Part shown: in pieces, positions 23,396 through 31,760 of the stretch
Layout of the letters: every line of letters starts with the position of its first letter
Position numbering within the stretch: position 1 is the first letter of the stretch
Origin: Cydia pomonella
Lineage: Eukaryota; Arthropoda; Insecta; Lepidoptera; Tortricidae
DNA length: 64,000 bases
Reading direction: 5' to 3'
Assembly (NCBI RefSeq): GCF_033807575.1
Contig: NC_084710.1
Span: 24,192,857-24,256,856, forward strand
Made by a program: the position numbers and the translations under genes
The notes under the pieces: generated by a model
Told to the model about the DNA's origin: nothing
Seen by the model: only the letters and a program-made list of their open reading frames with translations
Databases searched by the model: none

Positions 23396-23416
23396 GGGTA
23401 AAGATAAGTTACTCAT
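21404..23416 (-). CDS. LINE reverse transcriptase, truncated
   Basis: A 670-residue open frame. Residues 8-100 are a very basic linker (GRRKKRRKKWW and similar). The reverse transcriptase follows: KAPGIDGLPSE at 181-191, motif A FVDFTKAYDSI at 301-311, TGLKQGDALSPVLF at 358-371, and the catalytic YADD at 400-403. The C-terminal region carries RPILMYGCEAW, RLRWFGHLLRM and GRRPVGRPRYRW, as in a large class of insect LINEs. The usual apurinic-type endonuclease is missing. The stretch GDYRSTMDQIF at 271-281 lacks about seven or eight residues normally found there (a GFR-type motif), an in-frame deletion that would probably harm activity. The first seven residues and the start codon lie outside the element, in the target duplication and flank. 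It is therefore an open but defective copy. Confidence 0.85.
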   Translation of the reverse strand: MSNLSLPEPPTKAARKVIGGRRKKRRKKWWNNECEKIIEERRKCKVLAEQNAQFRATHKHLQVEAKRVIKRAKREHLSGIVREMETLIRGSQSRKFFKEISNFKKGYQPVTQFLEDDSGNLVTSSTEIKSMWKEYFQDLLNCSPLDTPAPDFNSPETVNVEVSPPSFDEVRQAIMRLKNNKAPGIDGLPSEIWKSSGGAVQSKVYELLLKIWELEEQPQEWNVGVICPVHKKGSKKKCTNYRGIALLTTAYKVLSNVLLKRIEPYAEKILGDYRSTMDQIFLLKQLMQKKWEYAQSIHSLFVDFTKAYDSIDRCTLYFILANFNIPKKLVAIITTATRESRMRVKVGGELSEEFTVTTGLKQGDALSPVLFNLALEHVVRKVLELDIGVELNGKHKVVGYADDLALLGESREQVAEAASVLEREASMIGLRINQSKTEYLHMKRYKNTRVKRDSLHVGGTVYRGVDKFRYLGCTITDTNTREEEINIRIQNALRCSAALHKVLASKLLSRNTKLRVYKTIIRPILMYGCEAWTLTLKEESQLLVAERKVLRKILGPIKRDDGTWRIRKNAEIEELVAEPNIIGETKCHRLRWFGHLLRMGEDRGVKRAYLGQPTGRRPVGRPRYRWSDSVQADLCQLKADNWQEVAQDRDRWHSLVLEAKTLFGSLRHDS
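23396..23407. repeat. LINE target-site duplication, 5' copy
   Basis: GGGTAAAGATAA, identical to 21388-21399. On the minus strand it encodes the residues LSLP that precede the LINE-derived part of the 21404-23416 frame. Confidence 0.8.
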
Positions 23417-23575
23417 ATTTGCTCCTAGTTCCGCACATAACTGGATAACTAGTATAAATACTACACTTAAATCGACCGGGATATAAACCGTGATTACCTT
23501 TTATATTGTTTTTATTGAGCTCTCGATATTTCGATGCATTTATGCATCTTGTTCACGGGTAACTGAAGATAGCGG
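23408..23575 (-). repeat. older repeat with hammerhead-like stem
   Basis: This is the DNA into which the 21.4-23.4 kb LINE inserted. On the minus strand it contains a perfect hairpin GATGCATAAATGCATC followed at once by GAAATATCGAGAGCTC (23517-23548). The arrangement of a stem followed by GAAA resembles the stem II to core junction of hammerhead ribozymes carried by Penelope-like and other retroelements. The preceding CUGANGA box is not intact (AACAAGA). The class is inferred. Confidence 0.35.
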
Positions 23576-23762
23576 GTGGGAGTCAAAGTTGTGTATACCG
23601 CGCTCGGTCTACCCTCATTCGTGCGCGTCGGCTGCGTTCGCTTTCTAGTCGCTGAGTCGCGGTTTTTAAGTCGCTGGTAGTTTAAGTGTAGTGAAACTAA
23701 CCGTGAATCATTCAAAACTGTTAGTAGGTATAAATACTGCTGAACTTGCACTAGTAAAGTAT

Positions 23763-23922
23763 AGGCCCATTCTTAATTTATGTTGTTTTACCTTAACGAT
23801 CGATCGTCTTTGTAACTGAATCTCATGTATAACGAAAGCTTTCATTCTGTGCATACAAAAATGCAAATGATTGGCGTATCAAAATAAAATCAAAACCGTA
23901 ACAAAGTTGTTAGAATTATAAT
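23763..23922. mobile_element. eroded MITE, TTGATACGGTTTTGAT family
   Basis: The left end GGCCCATTCTTAATTT and the right part with ATCAAAATAAAATCAAAACC (broken by small changes) and TAACAAAGTTGTTAGAAT match the copies at 19.4 and 35.5 kb. Arms are diverged. Confidence 0.5.
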
Positions 23923-24317
23923 GTTCATAATTCATAGTTTACGGCAAATAAGGTAAATTATTAATTCCGTCGAGGTTTACGGTAGACCCGAATGAAATTA
24001 TACTCAAATGAAAGAGCGTTAAAAAATAAGAATTTTGAATCGACTACATATATTGGCAAAATTCGGATTATCGCGTATTTTGCATTTAAAAGTGTTAATT
24101 TAATGACAAACACATAACAAAAGGTAGGCCATATTAAATTTGGAAAATGACAGCGACGGGTGCGTTCGGAAATTGTGAACACGTTTGCGACGGCATGTTG
24201 GTTGGCACCCAGTGTGTAAGATGCACAACCTTTTTTTAAAGAATGACTATGTATGTCACTGTTTGTAAATGATGTATAAAGTAAGGCGCGGTAAATAAAA
24301 TTTCTATGGGAGGACAA
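23923..24317. other. no gene recognised
   Basis: A minus-strand open stretch (23961-24317) shows no known motif. Confidence 0.35.
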
Positions 24318-25375
24318 CCCTTCACGCCTACATTTTTAACCGATTTTAAGATTTCAAAAGAGGAGGTTATCAATTCGGTTGTATGTTTTTTTTTTTTTAA
24401 GTTTGTTACTCCATAACTCCGTCATTTCTGAACCGACTTTGAAAATTATTTTTTTGTTTAAATTTATATATATACAGATTGGTCCCGTTTTTGTCAAAAC
24501 TCAGTTCTGATGATGGGATCCGATGAGGAATCGAGGGCACTCTTCAAATGTGAAAGGCATACATATAGTGTTTTTTGTATTTTCTGTAACAAATCAAGCA
24601 TTAACATTAAAAAAAATGACATTTGATGGTGTGGAACTGCTGATGATGATCAGAATTGAACTCTTCAACGACACATAGTACACGTTTGGCGATTTCTCCT
24701 GTTCGCTGTGTTTGTTAAGTAAATTAAATTTTCAAGGCAAATTTTTGTCAAGTTCGAGTTGACGATGGGGTCCATGAGGAATCGAGTGAACTCTTCAGAT
24801 ATTCAAGGCATACATATAGTGATTTTTGTATTTTCTTTAAAAAATCAAGCATTTACATTTAAAAAAGTGACATTTGATGAAGTGGAACTGCTATGATGAT
24901 CAGAATGGAACTCTTCAATGATGCATAGTTCACGATTGGCAATTTGTTTTCTTTGCCAAGCAGTTAGGTTTTCAAGGCATATTTTTATATTTCTATCCTA
25001 TTTAGTTTTTTTAATAATTATCTGGTGCTTTATTTCATGCATGGTGTGAAATAATTTATCTTAAATACAGTCGAATGCCCTATTGCGGGTATCTTACCAG
25101 TCAACCATAGGGCAAATCTGAAATGTGTCAAGGTGGGTGTAGTGGCAAAAAAAAAAACCAGTTACCTCCTTTTCTACATAATTAGGCGTAGGACGCTGTC
25201 TTTTTAATTTAATTGTATGAAATCTTAAATCAACAATAATCGTTCTTTCACCGGTCTCCCTCATTGAAGTCGGTTTTTTTTTTCTTAAAAATTATATAGC
25301 CGCATTTTTCTACTGACTAACTGAGTGTGCCAGAGTTATTATTTTACCCGAGCAAAGCCGGGTTTTCGTCTAGTA
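24318..25375 (+). mobile_element. Helitron-like non-autonomous repeat
   Basis: The 5' part contains CGATTTTAAGATTTCAAAAG and GGAGGTTATCAATTCGGTTG. The 3' end has a small hairpin (CCCG-AGCAAAG-CCGGG, about 25350-25364), then TTTTCGTCTAG at 25365-25373 (T run included), then TA. A hairpin a few bases before a terminal CTAG, followed by T, is the pattern expected of a Helitron 3' end. The inside holds two roughly 253-bp direct repeats. No Rep/helicase frame is present. Confidence 0.5.
24508..25013 (+). repeat. two ~253-bp tandem units
   Basis: The two units begin at 24508 and 24761. Both contain GAGGAATCGAG, GGCATACATATAGTG, TTTTTGTATTTTCT, GACATTTGATG, GTGGAACTGCT and GAACTCTTCAA in the same order. 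They are diverged but clearly duplicated. Confidence 0.8.
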
Positions 25376-25476
25376 AATATATAATACTCATACTCATACT
25401 CTTTTATAGCTGGCTTTTTTCAGTTGAAATTAAATGAATGGATGGATGGATTTATGTATGGAATATATAAATTTTA

Positions 25477-25574
25477 GGGGACATCTTACACAGATCAACC
25501 TAGCCCTAAACTAGGCAAAGCTTGTACTTTGGGTACTAATCGACAGTATACATACTTAGGCCAGACCGGTCGTC
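25477..25574 (-). repeat. SINE family 1, internally deleted
   Basis: The outer body matches 35994-36060 (ACATCTTACACAGATCAACC, AAAGCTTGTACTTTGGGTAC). It then jumps directly to the other end, CCAGACCGGTCG, so about 100 bases that include the tRNA-like B box are missing. Confidence 0.7.
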
Positions 25575-25683
25575 ATAAATGTTGTAGGGTTTTATACGTG
25601 GAACCGTTACAATCCGTAACAACCTCACGTAGGTATTTGAAATCATTAAATATTTAATAGAATTGCTAAGAAATCCTTAGAGA

Positions 25684-25688
25684 GTAAC
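25684..25688. repeat. 5-bp target duplication, left
   Basis: GTAAC directly outside the left LTR. The same five bases follow the right LTR at 30087-30091. Confidence 0.85.
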
Positions 25689-25832
25689 TGTTCATTTTGC
25701 AATTATTTATTTAAATAAAACACTGAATTAAATGTTACTTGTCTTTAATGTACGCCATTATTCTGTCGTCTACTGTGTTGCCACAGATCATCAAATACCG
25801 CTTAAGGATACGTTCATGTAGTTCCATAAACA
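25689..25832 (-). repeat. 3' LTR
   Basis: 144 bp, identical to 29943-30086. On the minus strand it starts TGTTTATGGAAC and ends GCAAAATGAACA. An AATAAA polyadenylation-type signal lies near its end (AAATAAATAATTG). It also holds a seven-codon open frame starting ATGGCGTAC. Confidence 0.95.
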
Positions 25833-25845
25833 TCCCCCCTCTTTT
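25833..25845 (-). promoter_or_regulatory. polypurine tract
   Basis: AAAAGAGGGGGGA on the minus strand abuts the 3' LTR, where plus-strand DNA synthesis is primed during reverse transcription. The stop codon of gag-pol is 54 bases upstream of it. Confidence 0.9.
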
Positions 25846-25899
25846 AATTAACATAAAAAATAAAAACAAATTTAAAGTTTAAACCCATAAGCCTATAAC

Positions 25900-28800
25900 T
25901 TACAGATCTAATTTCTCAGGCACCCTGACTATCCTGCCACTTCTGGTTTTGAACGCTTGAGGAGCATTTATAACAGAAACATTACCAGAAGCAGAAGAAC
26001 CAGCCAAATCAGCGTTACTTAACAAATCTTCACCATTCTTAGGAGTATCACTCAAAGTTTCAACATTAGGGGAAATGCCTGTTACATTGTTATTTTGTGA
26101 ATTCCTATCACTACTACAACTAACAGCTGGTGTTAGGGTGCCTGTTGTAATATCTAAATCATCAAACATATTACAATAATTTCTAAATTTAGGCTTATCA
26201 TTTACATATTTTCTATTTCTACGAAAGAGTCTGCCACTATCATCTGCCAACAAATATGAGCGGGGCTCATCACAACGTTTAAGGACCCTGCCTGGAACCC
26301 ATGGAGAATCAATATTTTTTTTAAACATCACATTTTGTTTAGGGTTAAGGTTTGACAGATGCTTAGTATTCTTATTATAATATTTTTTTACAGAGTCATG
26401 ATATTGCTCATATTTTTGTTTATCAATAGTAACTACTTTAGGTTTAAGACAATTCAGAGACACAGGTATAAGAGAGTTTAAATTTCTTGAGTACATTAAT
26501 TGAGCAGGTGAGGGCTGATATGGCTTTTCTGTATTTCTATAATTTAACAGACCAAGGTAAGGGTCTGAGCCATCTTCCTTACATTTTTTTATAATAGATT
26601 TAAATATTTTAACTCCGCTTTCACTCATTCCGTTTGATTGAGAGTGCTTCGGACTTGTCTCAATATGAGTAAATTTATAATCTAAAGCAAATTGCTTAAA
26701 TTTATCAGATGTAAACTGAGTTCCACAATCTGTTACTACGTAAGATGGAATACCATGCCTTGCAAATATTGACTTACAATGAGTAATTACACAATCACTA
26801 GTCAAGTTATCTAATTTACACACCTCAATGAATTTAGAGTAATAATCTATCATTACTAAGTAATTATTTTCAGTAAAATTACAAATATCCATACCTATTT
26901 TATACCATGGTAAAAACTCAATGTCATGGTTCAGCAAGGGTTCTTTCTGATTGTTAGGCATAAACTTTGCACATGGCATACAGCCAGTTACATAACAGTC
27001 TAAGTCTTTGTTAATTTCTGGCCAAAAAACACAAGAACGTGCCCTAGTTTTACATGTACTTAAACCTACATGTCCTTCATGTATTTTTTGCATCATGTAT
27101 TGCTTTAGTGATCTAGGGATAACTACAAGATTGCTTTTTAAGATTATACCATCTAAAATTGCTAGTTCATCCCGAAAGGTCCAGTACTGTTTTACATTTG
27201 CATTTAGATCATGACAATTTTTTGGCCATCCATTCTCAATAAACGATTTTACAATACATAGCACCCTATCATTCTTTGTTTCTTCTTGTATTTTCTTTAG
27301 CCAGACATTTGAGATTGGCAAACTTTCTCGAAGTAATTTTACATGCATTATAATATTCTTATTAAGTTCCTGGAATTTATTTTCAGTTTCTTTTTTATTA
27401 CAACTTCGAGAAAGTGTGTCAGCAATATACATTTCACGACCTGGTTTGTATTTTACATCTAAATTATAACCTTGAACTGCTAGCATCATACGCTGTAACC
27501 TGGCAGGAACTTTGTATAAAGGTTTCTTAAAGAGTGATTCAAGAGGTTTGTGGTCAGTTTCAACAAACACTTTACGGCCATATACATACTGATGCATTTT
27601 AACACACCCATAGACCACAGCTAACATTTCCTTTTCCAGTTGACAGTAATTTTGTTCTGTTGAAGTTAGGCTTCGGGATCCAAATGCAACAGGTTTTTCA
27701 TTTTGCAAAATGACAGCTCCAAGAGCTGTAGACGAGCTGTCAACTGACAAAGTTATGTTTTGGTTTGTGTTAAAGTAGGTTAAACATGGACTGTTACATA
27801 TAGCATGTTTCAACTTATTAAAAGAATCTTCTTGGTTGCTCTCCCAACGGAACACATTGTCCTCTTTCATTAGTTCCCTTAGAGGTTGATTAATGTCAGA
27901 GTACCTAGGTATGAATCTTGATAGGTAATTACACATACCAAGAAACCTTTCAAGATCTTTCTTGCATTTTGGAGATTCCATTTTCATAACTGCCTCCACC
28001 TTAGATGGGTCTGGGGTCACACCTTGCGATGTAAATTTATGCCCTATATACAATAATTCTTTAACAAAAAACTTGCATTTACTTTCATTGAATTTGATAC
28101 CGTTAACTGATGCTATTTTAAGAACTTTATTCAACCTTTCATTTAATTCTTCAATACTAGAAGCCCATACACAAATATCATCTATGTATGTACTAACTCC
28201 CTCTACATTTTCAAACATTTGTGCAATTGTTCTACCAAACTCCTCAGGCGCAGAAGAAATTCCAAATGGCATTCTTAAATATTTGTACCGGCCAAATGGA
28301 GTTTGGAATGTACATAAATCTGAGCTTGCCTCATCCAATTTTTGCATCCAAAAACCATTTGATGCATCTAACACTGCAAATACTTTAGCACCTTGCATTT
28401 TGCTTTTTATTTCATCTAATGTATGCAATTGAAATTTAGGCTGAATAATAAATTTATTTAATGCTCTTGGATCAAGGCAAATGCGCAATTTATTATTTGG
28501 TTTTCTGACTACAACTAAGCTATTGACCCATTTAGTTGGCTTGGTTACCTTCTGTATTACTCCCATCTGCTCCATTCTTCCCAGTTCTTCTTTTAGTTCG
28601 GACAGTAATGAAAATGGAACTCGCCGTGCAGCCTGCACCACAGGCACTGCATCCTCACAAAGTCTCAGTTCTACTGTGTTGGGAAGGCATCCAAGACCAC
28701 CATCAAACAGCTCACTGAAATTATTTTTTAAGTTTTTTATTAACTTAGGAATTTTATTGTCAATTTCAACACTATGAACATTGACCAGGTCCTCATTAAC

Positions 28801-29949
28801 AGTAATGAAACCATGTTTTAAACATGTCTCACAGCCTAGCAAAGTAGGGACTTCACCCTCAAGAATTACAAAATCCACCATGTAAGTGTTTTTGTTAGGA
28901 TGTCTAATCGTTAAATTACACTCCCCATGGACACTCATACTTTTCTTGTCCAACTGTACTATTTTCTTTTCACTCATTTTAATTAGTTCTTTGGGAATTA
29001 AAAGCTTTTTACATACCTCTGTACTTATAATGTTACATCCCGCACCTGTGTCCAGTTTCATAAGAGTTGGTTGTCCATTAACGTAGAATGTTTGTGTAAT
29101 TTCATTCGCTGATTCGACGTTGGCCACTCCGACGAAGAAGTGGTCGCTCATGTCATCAACCTCTTCTACATGATTAGACTCCTCTTGAACCATATGCACT
29201 TTCTTTTTCATGCACATAGTTGTAAAGTGATTAATTTTGTTACAATTATAGCATGTTTTTCCATAAGCAGGACACTTGTTGATACCATGAGATTTACCGC
29301 AGTTTCTACAATTTTTTATAGTTTTACTTGAAGAATGTTGATTGTTGGTAGGCTTACGAACAAACAGAACCTCCGCCTCCGGTTCCTTATTTAAATTTTG
29401 TTGTTGAACATGTAGCCTTGAAGCTTCAGCATTTTTCAGGTACGTAGTCACGTATTCCAATGTCAGTTTGGTGTCCTCTTCCGAAATTAATTTTGTTTTT
29501 AGCATGTCATATTGTCTGTCTAGTCCGGAAATGATTTTACTTGGAATCAGTTTATCTTCCAACTCCCCCAGCTCACACTGTCGTCCAAGATTAATAACTT
29601 TAGTAAAATAGTCTTCCAACCTTTCACCGCCATTTTGTTTTATAACAAAGAATTCATGGCGTAAAATTGTCAAATTTTTTCTTGGAGAAAAATGGTTTTT
29701 GAATTTGTCGAGTACTTTTTCAAACGTATCATTTTCATCTTTTGTAAACGTGTTGTAGATATCGATTCCTTTTGTTCCAATTAAGTTGAGAAGTATTGCA
29801 ATTTTTCTCTTCTCCTTGGCCTTGTCCAATTCGTTAGCTTCCATATGAATTATTAGCCTCTGGCTCCATATTTTGAAATTTTCAGCCAGATTTCCTTCAT
29901 AGGTCATGGGCGGCACTACGCCTGACCCCACACCTGACACCATGTTCAT
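25900..29949 (-). CDS. gag-pol: Ty3-type Gag-Pol polyprotein
   Basis: A 1349-residue single frame. Gag capsid-like region about 15-190; two zinc knuckles, C214-X2-C-X3-H-X4-C226 and C233-X2-C-X4-H-X4-C246. Aspartic protease with LDTGAG at 299-304. Reverse transcriptase about 440-650, with motif A VLDAS (D528) and catalytic YIDD at 588-591. RNase H about 730-850, with D737, TDH at 798-800 and D844. Integrase zinc site H957, H960, C990, C993; catalytic core D1021, D1074, E1110 with the family's 35-residue spacing. The C-terminal tail from about 1220 has no chromodomain that I recognise. All catalytic residues expected are present. The order protease-RT-RNase H-integrase is Ty3-type. The first ATG is inside the 5' LTR; M3 and M15 are alternative starts. 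No frameshift separates gag from pol, so Gag excess must be achieved another way. Confidence 0.95.
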   Translation of the reverse strand: MNMVSGVGSGVVPPMTYEGNLAENFKIWSQRLIIHMEANELDKAKEKRKIAILLNLIGTKGIDIYNTFTKDENDTFEKVLDKFKNHFSPRKNLTILRHEFFVIKQNGGERLEDYFTKVINLGRQCELGELEDKLIPSKIISGLDRQYDMLKTKLISEEDTKLTLEYVTTYLKNAEASRLHVQQQNLNKEPEAEVLFVRKPTNNQHSSSKTIKNCRNCGKSHGINKCPAYGKTCYNCNKINHFTTMCMKKKVHMVQEESNHVEEVDDMSDHFFVGVANVESANEITQTFYVNGQPTLMKLDTGAGCNIISTEVCKKLLIPKELIKMSEKKIVQLDKKSMSVHGECNLTIRHPNKNTYMVDFVILEGEVPTLLGCETCLKHGFITVNEDLVNVHSVEIDNKIPKLIKNLKNNFSELFDGGLGCLPNTVELRLCEDAVPVVQAARRVPFSLLSELKEELGRMEQMGVIQKVTKPTKWVNSLVVVRKPNNKLRICLDPRALNKFIIQPKFQLHTLDEIKSKMQGAKVFAVLDASNGFWMQKLDEASSDLCTFQTPFGRYKYLRMPFGISSAPEEFGRTIAQMFENVEGVSTYIDDICVWASSIEELNERLNKVLKIASVNGIKFNESKCKFFVKELLYIGHKFTSQGVTPDPSKVEAVMKMESPKCKKDLERFLGMCNYLSRFIPRYSDINQPLRELMKEDNVFRWESNQEDSFNKLKHAICNSPCLTYFNTNQNITLSVDSSSTALGAVILQNEKPVAFGSRSLTSTEQNYCQLEKEMLAVVYGCVKMHQYVYGRKVFVETDHKPLESLFKKPLYKVPARLQRMMLAVQGYNLDVKYKPGREMYIADTLSRSCNKKETENKFQELNKNIIMHVKLLRESLPISNVWLKKIQEETKNDRVLCIVKSFIENGWPKNCHDLNANVKQYWTFRDELAILDGIILKSNLVVIPRSLKQYMMQKIHEGHVGLSTCKTRARSCVFWPEINKDLDCYVTGCMPCAKFMPNNQKEPLLNHDIEFLPWYKIGMDICNFTENNYLVMIDYYSKFIEVCKLDNLTSDCVITHCKSIFARHGIPSYVVTDCGTQFTSDKFKQFALDYKFTHIETSPKHSQSNGMSESGVKIFKSIIKKCKEDGSDPYLGLLNYRNTEKPYQPSPAQLMYSRNLNSLIPVSLNCLKPKVVTIDKQKYEQYHDSVKKYYNKNTKHLSNLNPKQNVMFKKNIDSPWVPGRVLKRCDEPRSYLLADDSGRLFRRNRKYVNDKPKFRNYCNMFDDLDITTGTLTPAVSCSSDRNSQNNNVTGISPNVETLSDTPKNGEDLLSNADLAGSSASGNVSVINAPQAFKTRSGRIVRVPEKLDL
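29925..29942 (-). promoter_or_regulatory. primer-binding site (tRNA-Leu type)
   Basis: The minus strand reads TGGTGTCAGGTGTGGGGT immediately after the 5' LTR. It starts with TGG as required to pair with a tRNA CCA end. From memory of eukaryotic leucine tRNA 3' ends (ACCTGACACCA or similar), this is complementary over most positions. It lies wholly inside the gag-pol reading frame (codons 3-9). Confidence 0.8.
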
Positions 29950-30086
29950 TTTGCAATTATTTATTTAAATAAAACACTGAATTAAATGTTACTTGTCTTT
30001 AATGTACGCCATTATTCTGTCGTCTACTGTGTTGCCACAGATCATCAAATACCGCTTAAGGATACGTTCATGTAGTTCCATAAACA
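29943..30086 (-). repeat. 5' LTR
   Basis: 144 bp, identical to 25689-25832, TG...CA ends. It should contain the promoter, but no TATA box is obvious. The last seven bases include the ATG at 29947-29949 that opens gag-pol. Confidence 0.95.
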
Positions 30087-30091
30087 GTAAC
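30087..30091. repeat. 5-bp target duplication, right
   Basis: GTAAC, identical to 25684-25688. Confidence 0.85.
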
Positions 30092-30605
30092 ATATATAGG
30101 TCAGCATATATAGGTATATTTAGGCCAGCATAAATGCTTCATGGACAGATAAGACCGAGTGGGCTGGTGGAGCGTCGATTGCATTTGCATTCCCTCACGG
30201 ACCGGATTAATGCGTCCAATTCCGTCGGAAATGAAGTTCCACCCACGTATCTGTGATATCAAACACCTCCTTTTGCGTTATAATGGTTGGAACCCTGACC
30301 AGATTGTACAAGTAAAATTACAGTCGATTATGTACTTGTAGCCGCTGACGAGATCACGACGAATCGAATAAAAAGCTTCGATTCTTAGGGAACTGAATTG
30401 ATATAATCTTCCAAAAGTTACTGGTTTACAAGGGTTCTTGCCAAAACGGTTAAATGTAGAAAGTGGCTGGTTGTTGATAGTATGGAAGATGATGAGAGAG
30501 TGATTTTGCAATTGTGAGCTGTCATCTTCAGTCTATTTGCATTCGTAGCTCACGACGAATTATAATTTTATAATTCTAAAGCTGGACCTTGTAAAAAAAC
30601 ACTTA
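30092..30605. other. no gene recognised
   Basis: Short open frames on both strands without recognisable motifs. Confidence 0.35.
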
Positions 30606-30724
30606 TGGACCAATTCGAGTTTTAGTTATTCGATATGATACCGTGTAAGTCAGTGTAAAAAGTGACGTTATTGTTTGAAGAAATGTTACTAACAGATCAG
30701 GATCGAAAACTCAAATTTGACTGT
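30606..30724. mobile_element. MITE (CCAATTCGAGTTTTAG subfamily)
   Basis: The left end GGACCAATTCGAGTTTTAG matches the left end of the element at 63232-63389. The inner part has GTCAGTGT and AAAAGTGACGTTATT; the right end (GATCGAAAACTCAAATTTGA) is a diverged inverse of the left. Confidence 0.6.
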
Positions 30725-30744
30725 TATTAAGGCACAGGTTCAAT

Positions 30745-30860
30745 CGACCAATCAAACATTTATTCAGCAAATAGGCCACAAGGGCACTTTTACCTACCTG
30801 TACTTAATTAATTACCTATCTGTACTTAATTAATTATCTATCTGTACTTAATAAGTATTA
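30745..30860 (-). mobile_element. LINE 3' tail with local tandem repeat
   Basis: On the minus strand GTAAAAGTGCCCTTGTGGCC leads to a TGAATAAATGTTTG end, as in LINE 3' UTRs. Next to it three units of about 22 bases with CTGTACTTAATTAATTA lie at 30796-30852. Confidence 0.45.
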
Positions 30861-31261
30861 TTCAACCTTTACTACCTAATCGTAACGTAAGTAGGCACTT
30901 ACGATCTTTCATGAAGGAAAACGCCACCAGCCGCAAACATAAGACGCAAATACATAAACCAACGAACCACTCCCAACATAATGATCCCGCGACTCGTGTT
31001 GCCCGTCTGCAAGGCATCCTCAGGAGGCCCTGGCTGGGGTTGTTGACAGCTCGGCGTGTGCCAAAGAGCGCTTTCTTGCTTTTTTATTATTTTTATTTTG
31101 CGAATATCAAAGATAAAAGTATAACGATACATGTTCCGGCCTTGAAATAAAGTCCCTGCAGAGGGACTGCGGTAAGGTTCTTTGATAAAGGCAAAGATAC
31201 ATTGATTGAGTAAGTTGCATAAAATGTAAGACAATTTAAGCATTGAATTTCACAGGTAAAC
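30861..31261. other. no gene recognised
   Basis: Open stretches overlap on both strands (30899-31243) but carry no identifiable motif. Confidence 0.3.
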
Positions 31262-31372
31262 TAGATGGCGCTGTACAGCTCCATACATTTTGCGGTAACT
31301 CTGACTGTCAAAATTTGACGTTCGACAATTCAATGACCGCAAAACATATGGCGCAGGACAGCGCTATATGTC
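31262..31372. mobile_element. short inverted-repeat element
   Basis: The left arm TAGATGGCGCTGTACAGC and CCATACATTTTGCGGT are mirrored on the right by ACCGCAAAACATATGG and GGACAGCGCTATA. MITE-like; non-coding. Confidence 0.65.
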
Positions 31373-31608
31373 TTGGATGTCAAACTAAGGGGCACATTTT
31401 TTTCTTAGATTCTTCAATTATCTTTGATATTAAGTGTCAGCGTAAAAAGTAAGTAAAGCGTCAAATGTATCTACCATTCTCTTATAACTTATCATAAAGA
31501 GAGAGAGAGTTATCTCTACATGTAGAACAATTACACTGTGAAAGATACTTTTAAAGACGAACGATAAAAATATATCTCTACTTGGATGAATCTTCGAGGG
31601 AGGCCGCG

Positions 31609-31660
31609 GATACTTTTGGCGCGTTGTTTCATCCGCTACTGTCGATGCTGACTGTACAGG
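31609..31660. mobile_element. solo MITE end
   Basis: It matches the right end of the element at 50418-50649: GATACTTTTGGCGCGTTG, CATCCGCTACT and GATGCTGACTGTAC. The other end is not present upstream. Confidence 0.6.
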
Positions 31661-31691
31661 TTTTTGAGGGCACGAGAACGCGCACCAATCG

Positions 31692-31760
31692 AGTTGCATG
31701 CGTCCATAGGCAGTGACTGTTTACCACCAGGCGAGCTATTCATATGTATGTTTGTTTGCT
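31692..31760 (+). repeat. SINE family 2, 3' fragment
   Basis: GTTGCATGCGTCCATAGGC and TTTACCACCAGGCGAGC match the 3' half of the copies at 745-1027 and 37165-37430. Confidence 0.55.

Larger units (their letters stand above)
25689..30086 (-). mobile_element. complete Ty3/mag-like LTR retrotransposon
   Basis: A 4398-bp element on the minus strand. It has two 144-bp LTRs identical at every base I compared, TG...CA ends, a 5-bp GTAAC target duplication, a primer-binding site at 29925-29942, one uninterrupted Gag-Pol frame, and a polypurine tract at 25833-25845. Identical LTRs mean insertion so recent that no substitution has accumulated. The Gag zinc knuckles, single frame and very short LTRs recall the mag lineage of Ty3-type elements. 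No envelope-like frame follows pol. It is structurally complete and could be active. Confidence 0.95.

Noticed and set aside
21917..23486. Plus-strand open frames over the 21.4-kb LINE
   Set aside because: They are antisense shadows of the reverse transcriptase frame; no own motifs.
27962..28777. Plus-strand open frames over the Ty3-type pol
   Set aside because: Antisense of the reverse transcriptase and protease region.
25689..30086. Endogenous retrovirus with envelope
   Set aside because: No envelope-like frame exists between the end of pol and the 3' LTR; only 67 bases separate them.
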